Source: Porphyromonas cangingivalis (GTDB lineage: Bacteria > Bacteroidota > Bacteroidia > Bacteroidales > Paludibacteraceae). Taken from it: a DNA stretch of 50,117 nucleotides. The position numbers were made by a program, and so were the translations under genes. This document shows positions 34,879-44,766 of this stretch, one piece after another. The stretch's first letter is position 1, and every line of letters starts with the position of its first letter. The DNA lies in contig CAMDNO010000011.1 in assembly GCA_945902955.1 (NCBI GenBank), positions 1 to 50,117 on the forward strand, written 5' to 3'. The notes beneath the pieces are model-generated. The model was not told the DNA's origin. It saw nothing but the letters and a program-made list of their open reading frames with translations, and searched no databases.

Positions 34879-35754
34879 TTACTTTTTGAGGTAAGTTTCT
34901 CTAAATTCTACGGGTGTAGTTTTTGTATTTTTTTTGAAGTAGCGAACAAAATAGGCAGGATCCTCAAAACCTAATTCTTGCCCAATCTCCTTAATGGATA
35001 AATTGGTATGCACCAAAAGTCGTTTGGCTTCTAACAAAATTCTGTCGTTAATAATTCCTTTTGGTGATTTACCTAAAACCTTTGAGGTGGCTTGCCCTAA
35101 TCGTTTTTCAGAAATATGAATGATTTTAGCGTAGTCGTTTACACTTTTTAATTTGATATAGTTTGTTTCTAATAAATCACGAAATAGCAAAGTATAGTCA
35201 AGGTCTACACTTTTTTTCATTTCTGTAAAACCTTTTTTGCGTTTTTCTCTTTCAGCAAGAAGTAAAAAATTATGAAGCAGGTTTTTTAATAAAATATGCT
35301 TTGAATTATCAGTAGGCAAACTCAATTCTTCTGTTATGTTTTCACAAATGTTCGTATATTTTTTAAAATCAGTTTCATTCAATTTGATTGTAGGTTGGTC
35401 TACAAGGTCATTAAACAAAATACTACTTCTTAAAAACTTCGTGTCTGTTTCTGTTTTGCAAAAAAAATCGTCTGTGAAAATTAAAACTTGTCCATCATAA
35501 TTTAGCAATTGGTCAAATTTATGTACACGATCTTTGTCAATAAATAATAAAGAGTATGGCTCAATGTTGATAGGTTCAAAATCAACAAAATGTGTCGGCT
35601 GACATTTTTCAAATAAAAAAATATGATAAAAATTTGTCCGATGTGGCGTAACTAAATGGTCTTTGTTAAATGTTGTCAAGGTGTGCAACGGCACAACCTC
35701 AATTTGAAGGTCTGCATTTCGTTTAAATTTAAATTTCTTTATTTCTTCAGCCAT
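34879..35754 (-). CDS. AraC-family transcriptional regulator with cupin-like sensor domain
   Basis: A 291-residue DNA-binding regulator. The N-terminal half (about 1-150) is a cupin-like ligand domain (FYHIFLFEKCQPTHFVDFEP, SLLFIDKDRVHKFD). The C-terminal half has two helix-turn-helix motifs: VNDYAKIIHISEKRLGQATS and LSIKEIGQELGFEDPAYFVR, followed by YFKKNTKTTPVEFR, the usual AraC end. It is upstream of the SnoaL-like and ferredoxin genes on the same strand, the most likely targets. It is the only classical one-component regulator in the window, but nothing ties it to the 55-bp element. A TATCTTTG box lies just upstream. Confidence 0.92.
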   Translation of the reverse strand: MAEEIKKFKFKRNADLQIEVVPLHTLTTFNKDHLVTPHRTNFYHIFLFEKCQPTHFVDFEPINIEPYSLLFIDKDRVHKFDQLLNYDGQVLIFTDDFFCKTETDTKFLRSSILFNDLVDQPTIKLNETDFKKYTNICENITEELSLPTDNSKHILLKNLLHNFLLLAEREKRKKGFTEMKKSVDLDYTLLFRDLLETNYIKLKSVNDYAKIIHISEKRLGQATSKVLGKSPKGIINDRILLEAKRLLVHTNLSIKEIGQELGFEDPAYFVRYFKKNTKTTPVEFRETYLKK

Positions 35755-35770
35755 TGTTTATTTGAAAGCA

Positions 35771-35778
35771 CAAAGATA
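35771..35778 (-). promoter_or_regulatory. Candidate -7 box of the AraC regulator gene
   Basis: TATCTTTG on the minus strand matches TAnnTTTG exactly and lies 16 bp before the start codon. No clear -33 box was found. Confidence 0.45.
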
Positions 35779-35894
35779 AGATTTTATTTGTCGGTTGATG
35801 TTTGCACGGTCGCTGGAAGCATTACGCCTAATAGGTTATATGTGTAAGTTGGGTAGAGAGTTGAGCTTATTACTTTAAGTAACAAAGTTTAAAA

Positions 35895-35920
35895 TGCCCC
35901 CTTTTTAAGACAAGGGGGCA
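35895..35920 (-). terminator. Terminator of the large beta-helix gene
   Basis: TGCCCCCTT and AAGGGGGCA form a perfect 9-bp GC-rich stem with an 8-base loop, about 73 bp past the stop codon of the gene at 35994. A short TTTT follows on the minus strand. Confidence 0.75.
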
Positions 35921-35993
35921 CGTCAAAATCACAATGTTTCATTCAGTATTTAGAAAAAAAAGATGCAAAATTCAAAACCGAATAATTACAGTT

Positions 35994-38900
35994 TTAAAGA
36001 ACAATGATTTTAAAGAATTTTGATTCATTTTTTCCTAAAGCTTTAATAAAATACATTCCTTTATTGTAGGCACTTAGATTGATAGTCATATTGTTCTGCC
36101 GTAAAATATCCGAATACATTAATTTACCTTCCATGTTGAAAATGCTAAACTGATACCCTTCCAAATCTACCACGTTCACAAAGTTTGATGTAACGGTAGG
36201 ATATACATTTCTCTGATTTTCCACAGCTGATTTTAAGGCAGATAGAGTGCTCAAAGGCAAAACATCTTCTTTCTGTAATCCTATTCGCATTTCGTCCAAA
36301 GTACAAATTGAATTTGAAGTCGATGCCAAACTGGTTAAAGTACCAAAACGACTGTAATTACCCACCATATTGTTGTACACAGCATCGGCAGGTGGTAAAC
36401 TTCCGGTTAAATTTGGATTAACCCAAAGCTCCACTTTATCATCTCTTGAAGAAGCACCGACAGACCCATAAGTTGTTTTCACTAACAATAAAACTGTTTG
36501 GCTTGAAGTAGCTTGAACTCCTCCAATTTTATTTAGAGTAGAATCGATAATACACCATTGTTTATTATTAACTCCAATGCTAAAATGATTTTTATTTGTA
36601 ATTGATTTGAAGATTAGACGCACATCATTATTTATATCCGAAACATTCATTAAAATACTAAACCAGATTTCTGAATTGTTTTCGCCAAAATCGCCCGTTG
36701 AAATTTTATAACTTGCAAACGGATCGCCTGTTAAACCACTATACATATACAAACTTCGCGAAAGTGTTCCATTCTCTAATGCCAATGAATTGTTGTTCGT
36801 TAATAGCTTATCGTTTAGTGCATTGCTGTAAATTAGGCTATTAGCCAATACCGCACTTTTTGCTCCCCAGTTTCCTCTAAGTCCTGTCGAAATAAGTTCA
36901 AAGTTGCTTGCCGGATATCCAAATCCACTTGCTGTGCCATCTGCATCAGGGTTTAATGTTCCTACACTATAATTAAATGGCTCATAAGCAACTAAAGCGG
37001 CATTTCCTGTTGTAACATCTACCTCTGGCGAAATACTTGAGTTTCCAGAGCCATCATAAGCAATAACTAATAATTTATATAATGTATTGGCTGACAATCC
37101 ATTTATTTTTAACGATGTTGAAGGAACACTTACAAATCCCTTTGATACACCGTTTAATTTAACTTCATATTTTTCAACAAAATTATTATCCGTGGACTCT
37201 GACCAAACAGCCTTAAAGTTAGTGAGGGTAGCATCTTCAACCCGGACATTTTGTGGGATTGATGGTGCTTCATTGTCAACAGAAATAGTGCTGACTGTAA
37301 GAAATGCCGGATCAGAAAAATTACCTCTGTAATCAACTGCTTTTACCGAGAAGTTATAAGTGTTTGCTGCAATTAAATTAGTAACTTTTAGAAATGGATG
37401 CTCTGAATAGCCAATAAGAGTTGAGCCTTCATACACATGGTATGCAGTAATTCCGATATTATCGGTTGATGGTGTCCAACTTAACTCCATACTATTTGAT
37501 GATACTTTTTCGGCTTTAACCCCTTGAGGACTTGTAGGAACTTGGTTATCAGGACTGTGATTGGCTCCCGTTAAAAATTTAGGTTTCCCAAACTCATAAG
37601 CTCCAATATCTACTGTGCCATCTATTGGATCATTGAAAGCTGGAACTGTTACTCCTTCTATAACTGTTTCTTGAAATAATGTACCTGCATTTACACATGG
37701 TGAAGTTGCAGTAAGTTGAAAATCGAAATTTTGCAAATCAACAAAACCCGGAACACCCATTTCGTGAAGAAAATTAGATTCTTTTTTTGCACTTGCATAG
37801 CTTACTAAGTCTATGGGTCTGTAAGTCCCAGGTGCACTAATGTTGGTTCCATCAGCATAAACCATGATATTATTCTGTATTACCGTTCCAATATTGGTTC
37901 CAATACTATTTGCAATATTAAACGGCCCGTATGATTTATTTGCGGCATTTCGCGCAATTGTTGTATTGTTGTAAACCAAGGTATTGTTTAAATTACCACT
38001 ACCATAAGCTTGAAAATGCAGTGGCCAATCGTTATTCCAAATAACATTGTGATCCACAATAATATTTTTAGTCCAATCGAAATACACTCCAGAGTTTACG
38101 TATGCGTTTACAGCGTTATAAAAAGTATTATGGTCAACACGTAAAAAACCCTGATTATCAGAGGCTGCATAAATTCCACCGCCATCCCAATCCTGAATCA
38201 TATATTCTGAGATATCGTTGTGGTGAATGCGTGCTAAAAATTTTGTCGACTCTGAGTTAATAAGAACACGAGGTGTAATACCACTTCGCCCTGTTCTCTT
38301 TATTGTATTATATGCTATTTCTACATCATATACAAAACCCGGTTGTGCTGTATTAATTCCGGCAGCATCAGTCGACATATAATTTACATCGGTTATGATG
38401 TTGTTAATAATTTTATGTCCTTTCCCATTTACTGAGATTCCATTGCCTGAACTGTATTGTATTTTACAATTACGAACTTCATGATTTGTGCCACTTATAA
38501 CTAAACCCGAACTTAGGCCCCATTGTAAAAAGAAATGGCCTTCTACATCCGTATAATGCGAAACATATTTCGCATCTACACCATCCAATTTAATACCTGT
38601 TGCACTTGCTATATATTCTCTACCACGCCATGGATACACAATATTGTTGTTTGCATCAAATCCACTATTATTTCCACCAGCCTCACTATCAGTCGAAATG
38701 GTTGAAGCAAACACCTTTAAATCCTTAATGGTAATATAATTTCTATCAGACAAATCAAACGCAAATTCTCTTTTTTTTGCTTCTACAGTTACTGTATTGG
38801 GGTTTACATTGTTCGGACACCAAAGGTATAAGGTATTGGTAGAAGCATCGTGATACCATTCGCCGGCAGCATCGAGAAGTGATAATTTATTATATAAAAA

Positions 38901-39632
38901 ATACCTTGATTTTGAATCATATACTGAACCACCACCATCTTTTCCACTACCATTTCTTGTTGTCAAAGTAACTTGATTTCCGTTTATTGCCGTAACTTTG
39001 CCTGAGAAAGTCCAACTCCAAGCTTCATAATTAGGTTGAACATATATTTCAGCTCCAACTAAATCTACTCCTTGGGGTAAATTAACATCTGTAAATTTTG
39101 ATGTGTAGCTTCCATCGGCTTGAGGAACTTTACTTACAAATGTTGATAAACTCGATTTTGCAGGATAAGAGGGACTAAAAGTTGTATTATTTGGCCAACG
39201 AGCCAATGGCATCATCTCACCATTAACAAAAATCTGATTGCTCAGATTATGCGTATTGCTGAAAAAATTGGAAGCCATAGGAGTTTTATATATGTTCCCC
39301 TGATGAACAGTGAAACCTGAGAGTTGCTCAGTCCCTGTTACAGTCACCTCTTCGCCATTGTATGGCTGATACACAATACGCGCATTGGCAGTACCCGAAT
39401 TGGTCGGGCGCACAGTTTCGCGGTATAAGCCAGTTCTGATATTCACCACATCGCCTGCTACGGCAATCGAGGCAGCTTTTTGAATGGTTTTAAATGGAGT
39501 TGATACACTTGTGCCATTGTTAGTATCGGCGGCATTTAGGTCGTTTGTGGCAACGTAATAATTAGTAGCCGAAGCCGACGCAAAAAACATAAGCAAGAAT
39601 GCAAAAGAGCAAAGGAAAGTACGATTTTTCAT
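35994..39632 (-). CDS. Large multidomain beta-helix protein with Fn3, EPFNY module and T9SS domain
   Basis: A 1212-residue secreted protein. Order: signal peptide (about 1-22); right-handed beta-helix (about 24-680) beginning YYVATNDLNAADTNNG, with GHKIINNIITDV and DWDGGGIYAA as typical rungs; two fibronectin type III domains (about 694-875); an EPFNY module (about 880-1128, VAYEPFNYSVG ... CTLDEMRIG); and a T9SS type A domain (about 1137-1212). The beta-helix is only distantly like the other three here, and is built on the DUF1565-like pattern PFKTIQKAASIAVAGDVV. It is probably an exported polysaccharide-active enzyme with binding modules, but the cleavage site is unknown. A 54-bp promoter element lies 55 bp upstream. 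Confidence 0.85.
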   Translation of the reverse strand: MKNRTFLCSFAFLLMFFASASATNYYVATNDLNAADTNNGTSVSTPFKTIQKAASIAVAGDVVNIRTGLYRETVRPTNSGTANARIVYQPYNGEEVTVTGTEQLSGFTVHQGNIYKTPMASNFFSNTHNLSNQIFVNGEMMPLARWPNNTTFSPSYPAKSSLSTFVSKVPQADGSYTSKFTDVNLPQGVDLVGAEIYVQPNYEAWSWTFSGKVTAINGNQVTLTTRNGSGKDGGGSVYDSKSRYFLYNKLSLLDAAGEWYHDASTNTLYLWCPNNVNPNTVTVEAKKREFAFDLSDRNYITIKDLKVFASTISTDSEAGGNNSGFDANNNIVYPWRGREYIASATGIKLDGVDAKYVSHYTDVEGHFFLQWGLSSGLVISGTNHEVRNCKIQYSSGNGISVNGKGHKIINNIITDVNYMSTDAAGINTAQPGFVYDVEIAYNTIKRTGRSGITPRVLINSESTKFLARIHHNDISEYMIQDWDGGGIYAASDNQGFLRVDHNTFYNAVNAYVNSGVYFDWTKNIIVDHNVIWNNDWPLHFQAYGSGNLNNTLVYNNTTIARNAANKSYGPFNIANSIGTNIGTVIQNNIMVYADGTNISAPGTYRPIDLVSYASAKKESNFLHEMGVPGFVDLQNFDFQLTATSPCVNAGTLFQETVIEGVTVPAFNDPIDGTVDIGAYEFGKPKFLTGANHSPDNQVPTSPQGVKAEKVSSNSMELSWTPSTDNIGITAYHVYEGSTLIGYSEHPFLKVTNLIAANTYNFSVKAVDYRGNFSDPAFLTVSTISVDNEAPSIPQNVRVEDATLTNFKAVWSESTDNNFVEKYEVKLNGVSKGFVSVPSTSLKINGLSANTLYKLLVIAYDGSGNSSISPEVDVTTGNAALVAYEPFNYSVGTLNPDADGTASGFGYPASNFELISTGLRGNWGAKSAVLANSLIYSNALNDKLLTNNNSLALENGTLSRSLYMYSGLTGDPFASYKISTGDFGENNSEIWFSILMNVSDINNDVRLIFKSITNKNHFSIGVNNKQWCIIDSTLNKIGGVQATSSQTVLLLVKTTYGSVGASSRDDKVELWVNPNLTGSLPPADAVYNNMVGNYSRFGTLTSLASTSNSICTLDEMRIGLQKEDVLPLSTLSALKSAVENQRNVYPTVTSNFVNVVDLEGYQFSIFNMEGKLMYSDILRQNNMTINLSAYNKGMYFIKALGKNESKFFKIIVL

Positions 39633-39687
39633 AAAAACACAGTATAAAATTAATAACTAAGTACCATCACAGTACTTTTATATACAA

Positions 39688-39741
39688 CATATACAGTTGA
39701 AGGCTTGTTTTATAACACAAAAAAAATATGTTATAAAACAG
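39688..39741 (-). promoter_or_regulatory. 54-bp operator/promoter element upstream of the large beta-helix gene
   Basis: Minus-strand reading: CTGTTTTATAACAT (39728-39741), 11 bp, GTTATAA, 15 bp, GTATATG (39688-39694), continued by TTGT; 55 bp before the ATG. The first spacer is one base shorter than in most copies. Confidence 0.65.
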
Positions 39742-39761
39742 ATAATGTGTTTTTTAGGCAA

Positions 39762-41066
39762 TTATTCTTGTACTGCGAAAATTGAATTTATGGCATATAA
39801 AGGCAAATTTGTCATCCAACTTTCTTGCTGGTAGTCGGCAAGCGACGTACGTATTGCTTTTGCAGGTTTGTATTTTTCGCAGAAAAATTTAAAACTTACA
39901 GCTCTGATGGTTGTTCCTGATTTTACTTCAATTGGAATAATTTCATCTTCATTTTGAATTACAAAATCCACTTCTGATGTGCTATTCTCGTTTGTCCAGT
40001 AATAAATAGCAGTATCATGATTCAATAAAAGTTGTTGTATGACAAAATTTTCAGTCAATGATCCTTTAAATTCTGTAAAAATAACATTACCATCAATAAC
40101 CGATTTCATAGGAAGCTTTGCCATAGCCCCAAGCAATCCCACATCGTTGTGATAAAGTTTGAATGCCGACAAATCCTGATAAGCAGTCAGTGGCATATCG
40201 GGTTTTGAAATACGAAAACACTGCTGAAGCAACCCGCAATCGAGCAACCATTGAATAGCCAATTCAAATTCTTTGGCCCTTGCACCTTCTTTTATTGCAC
40301 CGTAAATGAACTTCTTATTTTCTTTGGACAATTGCGAAGGTATTGATTTCCATACCATATTAATGCGTGGAACAATTTCTTTGGGTGCATGTTTTGAGAA
40401 ATCATGTTGATACGAAGTCAGAATTTTTTGCTGTAATTGACGTACATAACGAAAATCCCTGTGTTCGGCAAAATGCGAAACCACCTCGGGCATACCACCA
40501 ATAAAAAGGTAATATCGTAAATAATTCAGCAGTTTATCTTTAAATAGATGAACGATTTTCCAATCTGGATTTTCAATTAAATTGGCCAACCGCTCTTCGT
40601 CAAGTGCTTTCAGAAATTCGGGGAACGATAAAGGTTTCAGATACAAAAAATCAACTTTCCCTACCGGAAACGATATGTTCTGATGTAAATTCATGCCCAA
40701 TAAGGATCCTGCAGCAATTACATGATACTGTGGTGCATCTTCGCAAAAATATTTCAAGGCAGTAAGTCCACCAACTGCCTCTTGAATTTCGTCGAACACA
40801 ATCAAAGTATCTTCCGGATTAATCTCTGCGCGGGCTAAAATGGACAAACTGGCTAAGATACGTTGTATATCAAAATCTGCTTCAAAAAGATTTCGAACAA
40901 CTTTCATTTTCTCGAAATTGACATACACCATCTGCTTGAATTCCTGTTTGCCAAATTCTTGAATGAGCCAGGTTTTTCCTACCTGTCGTGCTCCTAAAAT
41001 TATAAGTGGTTTCCTATGAAAGTTTAATTTCCACTCATTCAGCTCTTTAATATTATCTCTGTACAT
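39762..41066 (-). CDS. AAA_14/DUF4143 family ATPase
   Basis: A 434-residue protein from the start at 41066; the longer frame from 41099 adds eleven poorly supported residues. Walker A is GARQVGKT (25-32), Walker B TLIVFDEIQ (about 93-101), and the family motif GSLLGM follows. The C-terminal DUF4143 domain holds EVDFVI and IPIEVKSG, a PDDEXK-like nuclease pattern. These ATPases are common in Bacteroidota and archaea as single, often transferred genes of unknown role; some are thought to act in DNA or defence processes. It is divergent from the T9SS gene at 41338 and shows no link to the glycan genes. Confidence 0.88.
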   Translation of the reverse strand: MYRDNIKELNEWKLNFHRKPLIILGARQVGKTWLIQEFGKQEFKQMVYVNFEKMKVVRNLFEADFDIQRILASLSILARAEINPEDTLIVFDEIQEAVGGLTALKYFCEDAPQYHVIAAGSLLGMNLHQNISFPVGKVDFLYLKPLSFPEFLKALDEERLANLIENPDWKIVHLFKDKLLNYLRYYLFIGGMPEVVSHFAEHRDFRYVRQLQQKILTSYQHDFSKHAPKEIVPRINMVWKSIPSQLSKENKKFIYGAIKEGARAKEFELAIQWLLDCGLLQQCFRISKPDMPLTAYQDLSAFKLYHNDVGLLGAMAKLPMKSVIDGNVIFTEFKGSLTENFVIQQLLLNHDTAIYYWTNENSTSEVDFVIQNEDEIIPIEVKSGTTIRAVSFKFFCEKYKPAKAIRTSLADYQQESWMTNLPLYAINSIFAVQE

Positions 41067-41220
41067 TTTTATTGACTTTAAATGGCTACAAATATACACT
41101 TTTCTATACCTATATGCAAGTGCTTTTTACATTTTTATAGACATTGATACGCTGGATAAGTTATCAACTTTTCGATTCGAATTGAAAACACCTTGAAACG
41201 TGAGCGATAAATCTAAAAAC

Positions 41221-41275
41221 ATGTTGAATAACATAATATCCAGCATGTTATAAACCATCCTAATGTGTGTATTAC
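41221..41275 (+). promoter_or_regulatory. 55-bp operator/promoter element upstream of the NHL/Fn3 protein gene
   Basis: Plus strand: ATGTTGAATAACAT (41221-41234, perfect palindrome), 12 bp, GTTATAA, 15 bp, GTATTAC (41269-41275), continued by TTTTTG; 62 bp before the ATG. This copy is on the opposite strand from those to the left, always keeping its direction relative to the gene. Confidence 0.8.
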
Positions 41276-41337
41276 TTTTTGAACAAGTTTTTAAAACCAC
41301 ATTCAAAAAAAAATAATCATCTTTAAATTCTACTTGT

Positions 41338-44300
41338 ATGAAAAAATCCTACATTATTTCGGTAGTGGTGGCGGCAATGCTGCTAACTACGCATGCAAAT
41401 GCACAAATCACAATTACCGGAGTTGCATCACGTGATATCAGTTTAGTACAAACTTCACCAAACTCTGTAGTTGTAACCTCGAATGGTGATAAATACGTAG
41501 TAGATGTAAACTGGAATGGTACAACTTCAGTTGGTAACCGTATTACTAAATCAACGGTAGGTTCTACAACACAAACCACTTTTGCTACTTTTTCGACTTC
41601 ACCTTTGGTAGCACCCAAATTCATTTGTCTATCAAACGATGGGTTATATTTGTACGCCTTTACGCAAGTAGCAAGTGTCGGTACACAGGTTTATAAAGTT
41701 TCGTTAGCCGATGGCACTTCTACTTTGTATGCAGGAAACACGACTACAGTTGCCAGTGGCAGTAATACTGCTACAGTTTTACCTTATGATGTTCCAGCTG
41801 GATTAGCAATCGATGCATCAGATAATTTATATCTAGGTTATAAAAATACTTTGCCACGTAAAATTGCGGCTTCAAATCAAGCCTTTACAATTCTTGGTGC
41901 AGCTTGTATTACTGACGGAAATACGAATGTTGGTGATGGAGGTGCTATTTCAACTTTCAAATTTGGACGCATATCAAGTTTAGCCTTCGATAAAGTAAAT
42001 AATGTGCTTTATTTATCGGATACTAAATCAATCAGAGTACGTAAATTTGATTTTGCAAACGACTTAGTATCAACTTATGCAGGAAATGGAACAGCAGGCA
42101 CAACAGACAATGTAGTTGCAACCAGTACATCAACAATTAATGATTTTCAAGGCTTAAGTGTAGACCTAGCAGGTAATTTATATATTATAGATAGAACAGG
42201 AGGTAAAATCCGAAAAGTAGATTATATTACAAAGGTTATCAGCACTGTGGCAACTGGTTATACCGCAGGAAACTTGAATGAATTATTTGTGAATCCAAAT
42301 GCTCAAGAATATTATACAACAAACAAATTTAGTGGAACTTCATTAAATAAAACTACTGGCGATGTGGCATTACATGTACCAAGCGCTCCGGGTTCATTGA
42401 CAACCAGCGCTATAGGTTCAACTACTGCTACTTTAACATGGACGGCATCGGGTACAACAGGTGCAACTTACGAAATATTTAAGGATGGAAATTCTATAGG
42501 AACAACTGCTACTGGTGTATTAACTTATGATGTGAGCGGATTAACTGCCGGAAATGCATATTCGTTTGTGGTAAAATCAGTGATAGGTACTTATAAAGCA
42601 AGTAGTAATACATTGAGTGTTACACCTTCAACCACACCTTCAGCTCCAACTATTACAAGTATTACACCTGCAAACACATCTTTAAGCGTTGCTTTTACTG
42701 CCGGTGCTACTGGAGGTTCGGCAATTACCAATTATAAATACTCAACTGATGGAGGAAGCAGTTGGACATCTGCCGGAACAACAACCAGTCCGATAAGCAT
42801 TACAGGCTTAAGCAATGGCGTAACCTACAATGTACAATTGCGTGCCGTAAATGCAAATGGAGATGGAACAGCCACAGCGAGCACACAGGCTACAACCACA
42901 GCCATTTCGGGCGCTGTTACAGCTTCAGACTTAAACCTTACACCTTCGTCGGCAGTGCAAGTAGCAGCGGGAGCAGCGCTCACTATTGACAACAATCAAA
43001 GCTTTAGCAGCATTACTGTGGCTCAAGGCGGTAAACTTACTATCAGCAATGCTCCAACGCTATCAGGAACTATAACACTCGAAAGCACAACCGATGGCAC
43101 AGCCACATTGGTAGACGACTACAGCGATCCAACAGTATCAGCAATTGTAAAACAACACGTAACTGCCGGACGAAACTGGTATTTGAGTCCAGCAGTATCG
43201 ACAGCCGGTTATGGTTGGTTAAGTCGTGGCACAAGTGTTCAGGAATGGAACGAAGTTACCAAAGCATGGGTTGTGAAATCGTCGGGAACTTTAACGCCGG
43301 GCAAAGGTTATGTGCAGGTAGCCACTAGTACGCCTTCGGTTACAGGTACCACAGGAACGGTTGATGTAACGGGTACAACCAACTCAGGAACTATACCATT
43401 AACGGTAACCCGCACCGAATCGGGTTCGAGCCGTGGTTTTAACCTTGTTGGCAATCCGTATCCTTCGTATCTGAATTGGGACGACTTTTATGCAGAAACC
43501 GCTAACGCAGCAGCTTTGCTGAATTCGTTCTGGCTCCGCACCAAAAATAATAGCGAACAATATGTTTTTACAACCTACAATGGTGCAAGTCATACGGTTG
43601 TTGGTGGAACTACAGTACCTACCGATTTGAATAATTTTATTCCGCCTATGCAGGCATTCTGGGTGCGTGTAAAACAAAATACAAATACCGGAGACTTAAA
43701 TTATCCAAACAATAGTGCAAGCATTACATTCAAAAATAATATGCGTGGACATATTGACGCAGTAGGTAATACTTCGAATAACAAATTTAAAGCACCAAAA
43801 GCCAACGAACGCCGCACTTTGCGCTTACAATTAACAAATGGCATTCAATCCGACGAATCGCTTATTTACTTCGATGCCGCTGCTGCCAATACATTCGACA
43901 ATTACGATTCACCCAAAATGCTGAATAACAGCAGTGTATTACCAGACTTATATAGTGTTGTCGGAACAGAACGCTTAGCTATTAACGGACTTGCCGAAGC
44001 TACTGACAATATGTCCTTACCACTTGGCTTTACACTCAAAGCTCCAGCTACAGGTTTAACACTTAAAGTAAGCGAAATCAGCAACTTTGCTGCTGGCGCG
44101 AAAGTATATCTGATGGATAACGAGCAAAATACACAAACCGAACTGCTTCCCGAATCAGAATATACATTCAATACAAGTACTTCAACAGTAAACAACGAAA
44201 GTCGTTTCACCCTGCTTTTCCGTGCTCCGGGCGTAGCAACAGGTGTTGAAAATACAGGAAAATTAAATGTTCAAGTGTATGTTAATGCCGCCAATCAGAT

Positions 44301-44490
44301 TACAATTCTAGCTCCCGAAAAATCGGTTTACAGTATTTACAATGCAGTGGGAATGTTAGTGGAAAATGGACAAGTAACCTCAAACGTTCAAACTTCAAAC
44401 TTTAAACACGTTGCTGGCGTTTACGTAGTTCGTTTAGTTGAAAATGGCAAAAGTTATTCAACCCGCGTAGTAATAAATAGTAAATTGTAA
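41338..44490 (+). CDS. NHL-propeller/Fn3 surface protein with T9SS domain
   Basis: A 1050-residue secreted protein. Signal peptide about 1-22; an NHL-type propeller (about 25-340) with repeats such as AIDASDNLYLGYKN and SVDLAGNLYIIDRTGGKIRK; two fibronectin type III domains (about 348-428 and 434-520); a region (about 525-960) with the ASDLNLTPSSAVQVAAGAAL and NWYLSPAVSTAGYGW sequences often found in large Bacteroidota surface proteins; and a T9SS type A domain (about 975-1050, VYSIYNAVGMLVENG ... HVAGVYVVRLVEN). No enzyme domain is recognised, so an adhesion or glycan-binding role is likely. It has its own promoter element, and a 53-codon gene follows after 23 bp. Confidence 0.83.
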   Translation: MKKSYIISVVVAAMLLTTHANAQITITGVASRDISLVQTSPNSVVVTSNGDKYVVDVNWNGTTSVGNRITKSTVGSTTQTTFATFSTSPLVAPKFICLSNDGLYLYAFTQVASVGTQVYKVSLADGTSTLYAGNTTTVASGSNTATVLPYDVPAGLAIDASDNLYLGYKNTLPRKIAASNQAFTILGAACITDGNTNVGDGGAISTFKFGRISSLAFDKVNNVLYLSDTKSIRVRKFDFANDLVSTYAGNGTAGTTDNVVATSTSTINDFQGLSVDLAGNLYIIDRTGGKIRKVDYITKVISTVATGYTAGNLNELFVNPNAQEYYTTNKFSGTSLNKTTGDVALHVPSAPGSLTTSAIGSTTATLTWTASGTTGATYEIFKDGNSIGTTATGVLTYDVSGLTAGNAYSFVVKSVIGTYKASSNTLSVTPSTTPSAPTITSITPANTSLSVAFTAGATGGSAITNYKYSTDGGSSWTSAGTTTSPISITGLSNGVTYNVQLRAVNANGDGTATASTQATTTAISGAVTASDLNLTPSSAVQVAAGAALTIDNNQSFSSITVAQGGKLTISNAPTLSGTITLESTTDGTATLVDDYSDPTVSAIVKQHVTAGRNWYLSPAVSTAGYGWLSRGTSVQEWNEVTKAWVVKSSGTLTPGKGYVQVATSTPSVTGTTGTVDVTGTTNSGTIPLTVTRTESGSSRGFNLVGNPYPSYLNWDDFYAETANAAALLNSFWLRTKNNSEQYVFTTYNGASHTVVGGTTVPTDLNNFIPPMQAFWVRVKQNTNTGDLNYPNNSASITFKNNMRGHIDAVGNTSNNKFKAPKANERRTLRLQLTNGIQSDESLIYFDAAAANTFDNYDSPKMLNNSSVLPDLYSVVGTERLAINGLAEATDNMSLPLGFTLKAPATGLTLKVSEISNFAAGAKVYLMDNEQNTQTELLPESEYTFNTSTSTVNNESRFTLLFRAPGVATGVENTGKLNVQVYVNAANQITILAPEKSVYSIYNAVGMLVENGQVTSNVQTSNFKHVAGVYVVRLVENGKSYSTRVVINSKL

Positions 44491-44513
44491 CTGACTAAAT
44501 TGTAAATAATATT

Positions 44514-44675
44514 ATGGAAACAAAAAAACAATATATCAAGCCACGTATCGAAATCATTTTTCTCGATAACGAAATTTCATTAGCTTTGGAATCAACCCCT
44601 CCGGGAGGGCCAGGAGAAACCAACTTATCGCCAGAGTTTTTGAAAGCAGAACCATTTAAAAATGAGTTGATTTAA
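44514..44675 (+). CDS. Small 53-aa Gly/Pro-rich peptide
   Basis: A short gene starting 23 bp after the T9SS protein stop and followed 7 bp later by a strong terminator, so it is very likely translated from the same message. The N terminus (KQYIKPRIEIIFLDNEISLA) is a basic-then-hydrophobic strand, followed by ESTPPGGPGE and an acidic/hydrophobic tail. Similar peptides, with YxKPxIE near the start and a Gly-rich middle, are often found in Bacteroidota and have no firm function. It has no leader. It could be a precursor of a ribosomally made modified peptide or a partner of the surface protein; neither is shown. Confidence 0.75.
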   Translation: METKKQYIKPRIEIIFLDNEISLALESTPPGGPGETNLSPEFLKAEPFKNELI

Positions 44676-44682
44676 ATTGAAT

Positions 44683-44709
44683 ATCCCTGAAAGTTTAGCT
44701 TTCGGGGAT
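44683..44709 (+). terminator. Terminator after the small peptide gene
   Basis: ATCCCTGAAAG and CTTTCGGGGAT form an 11-bp stem with one T-G wobble around a 5-base loop, followed by TTTTC. Confidence 0.85.
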
Positions 44710-44766
44710 TTTTCTTTATTGTTTTAATTGTTGAACATCAATTTTTGTTGCCAATTTTACAAATTC

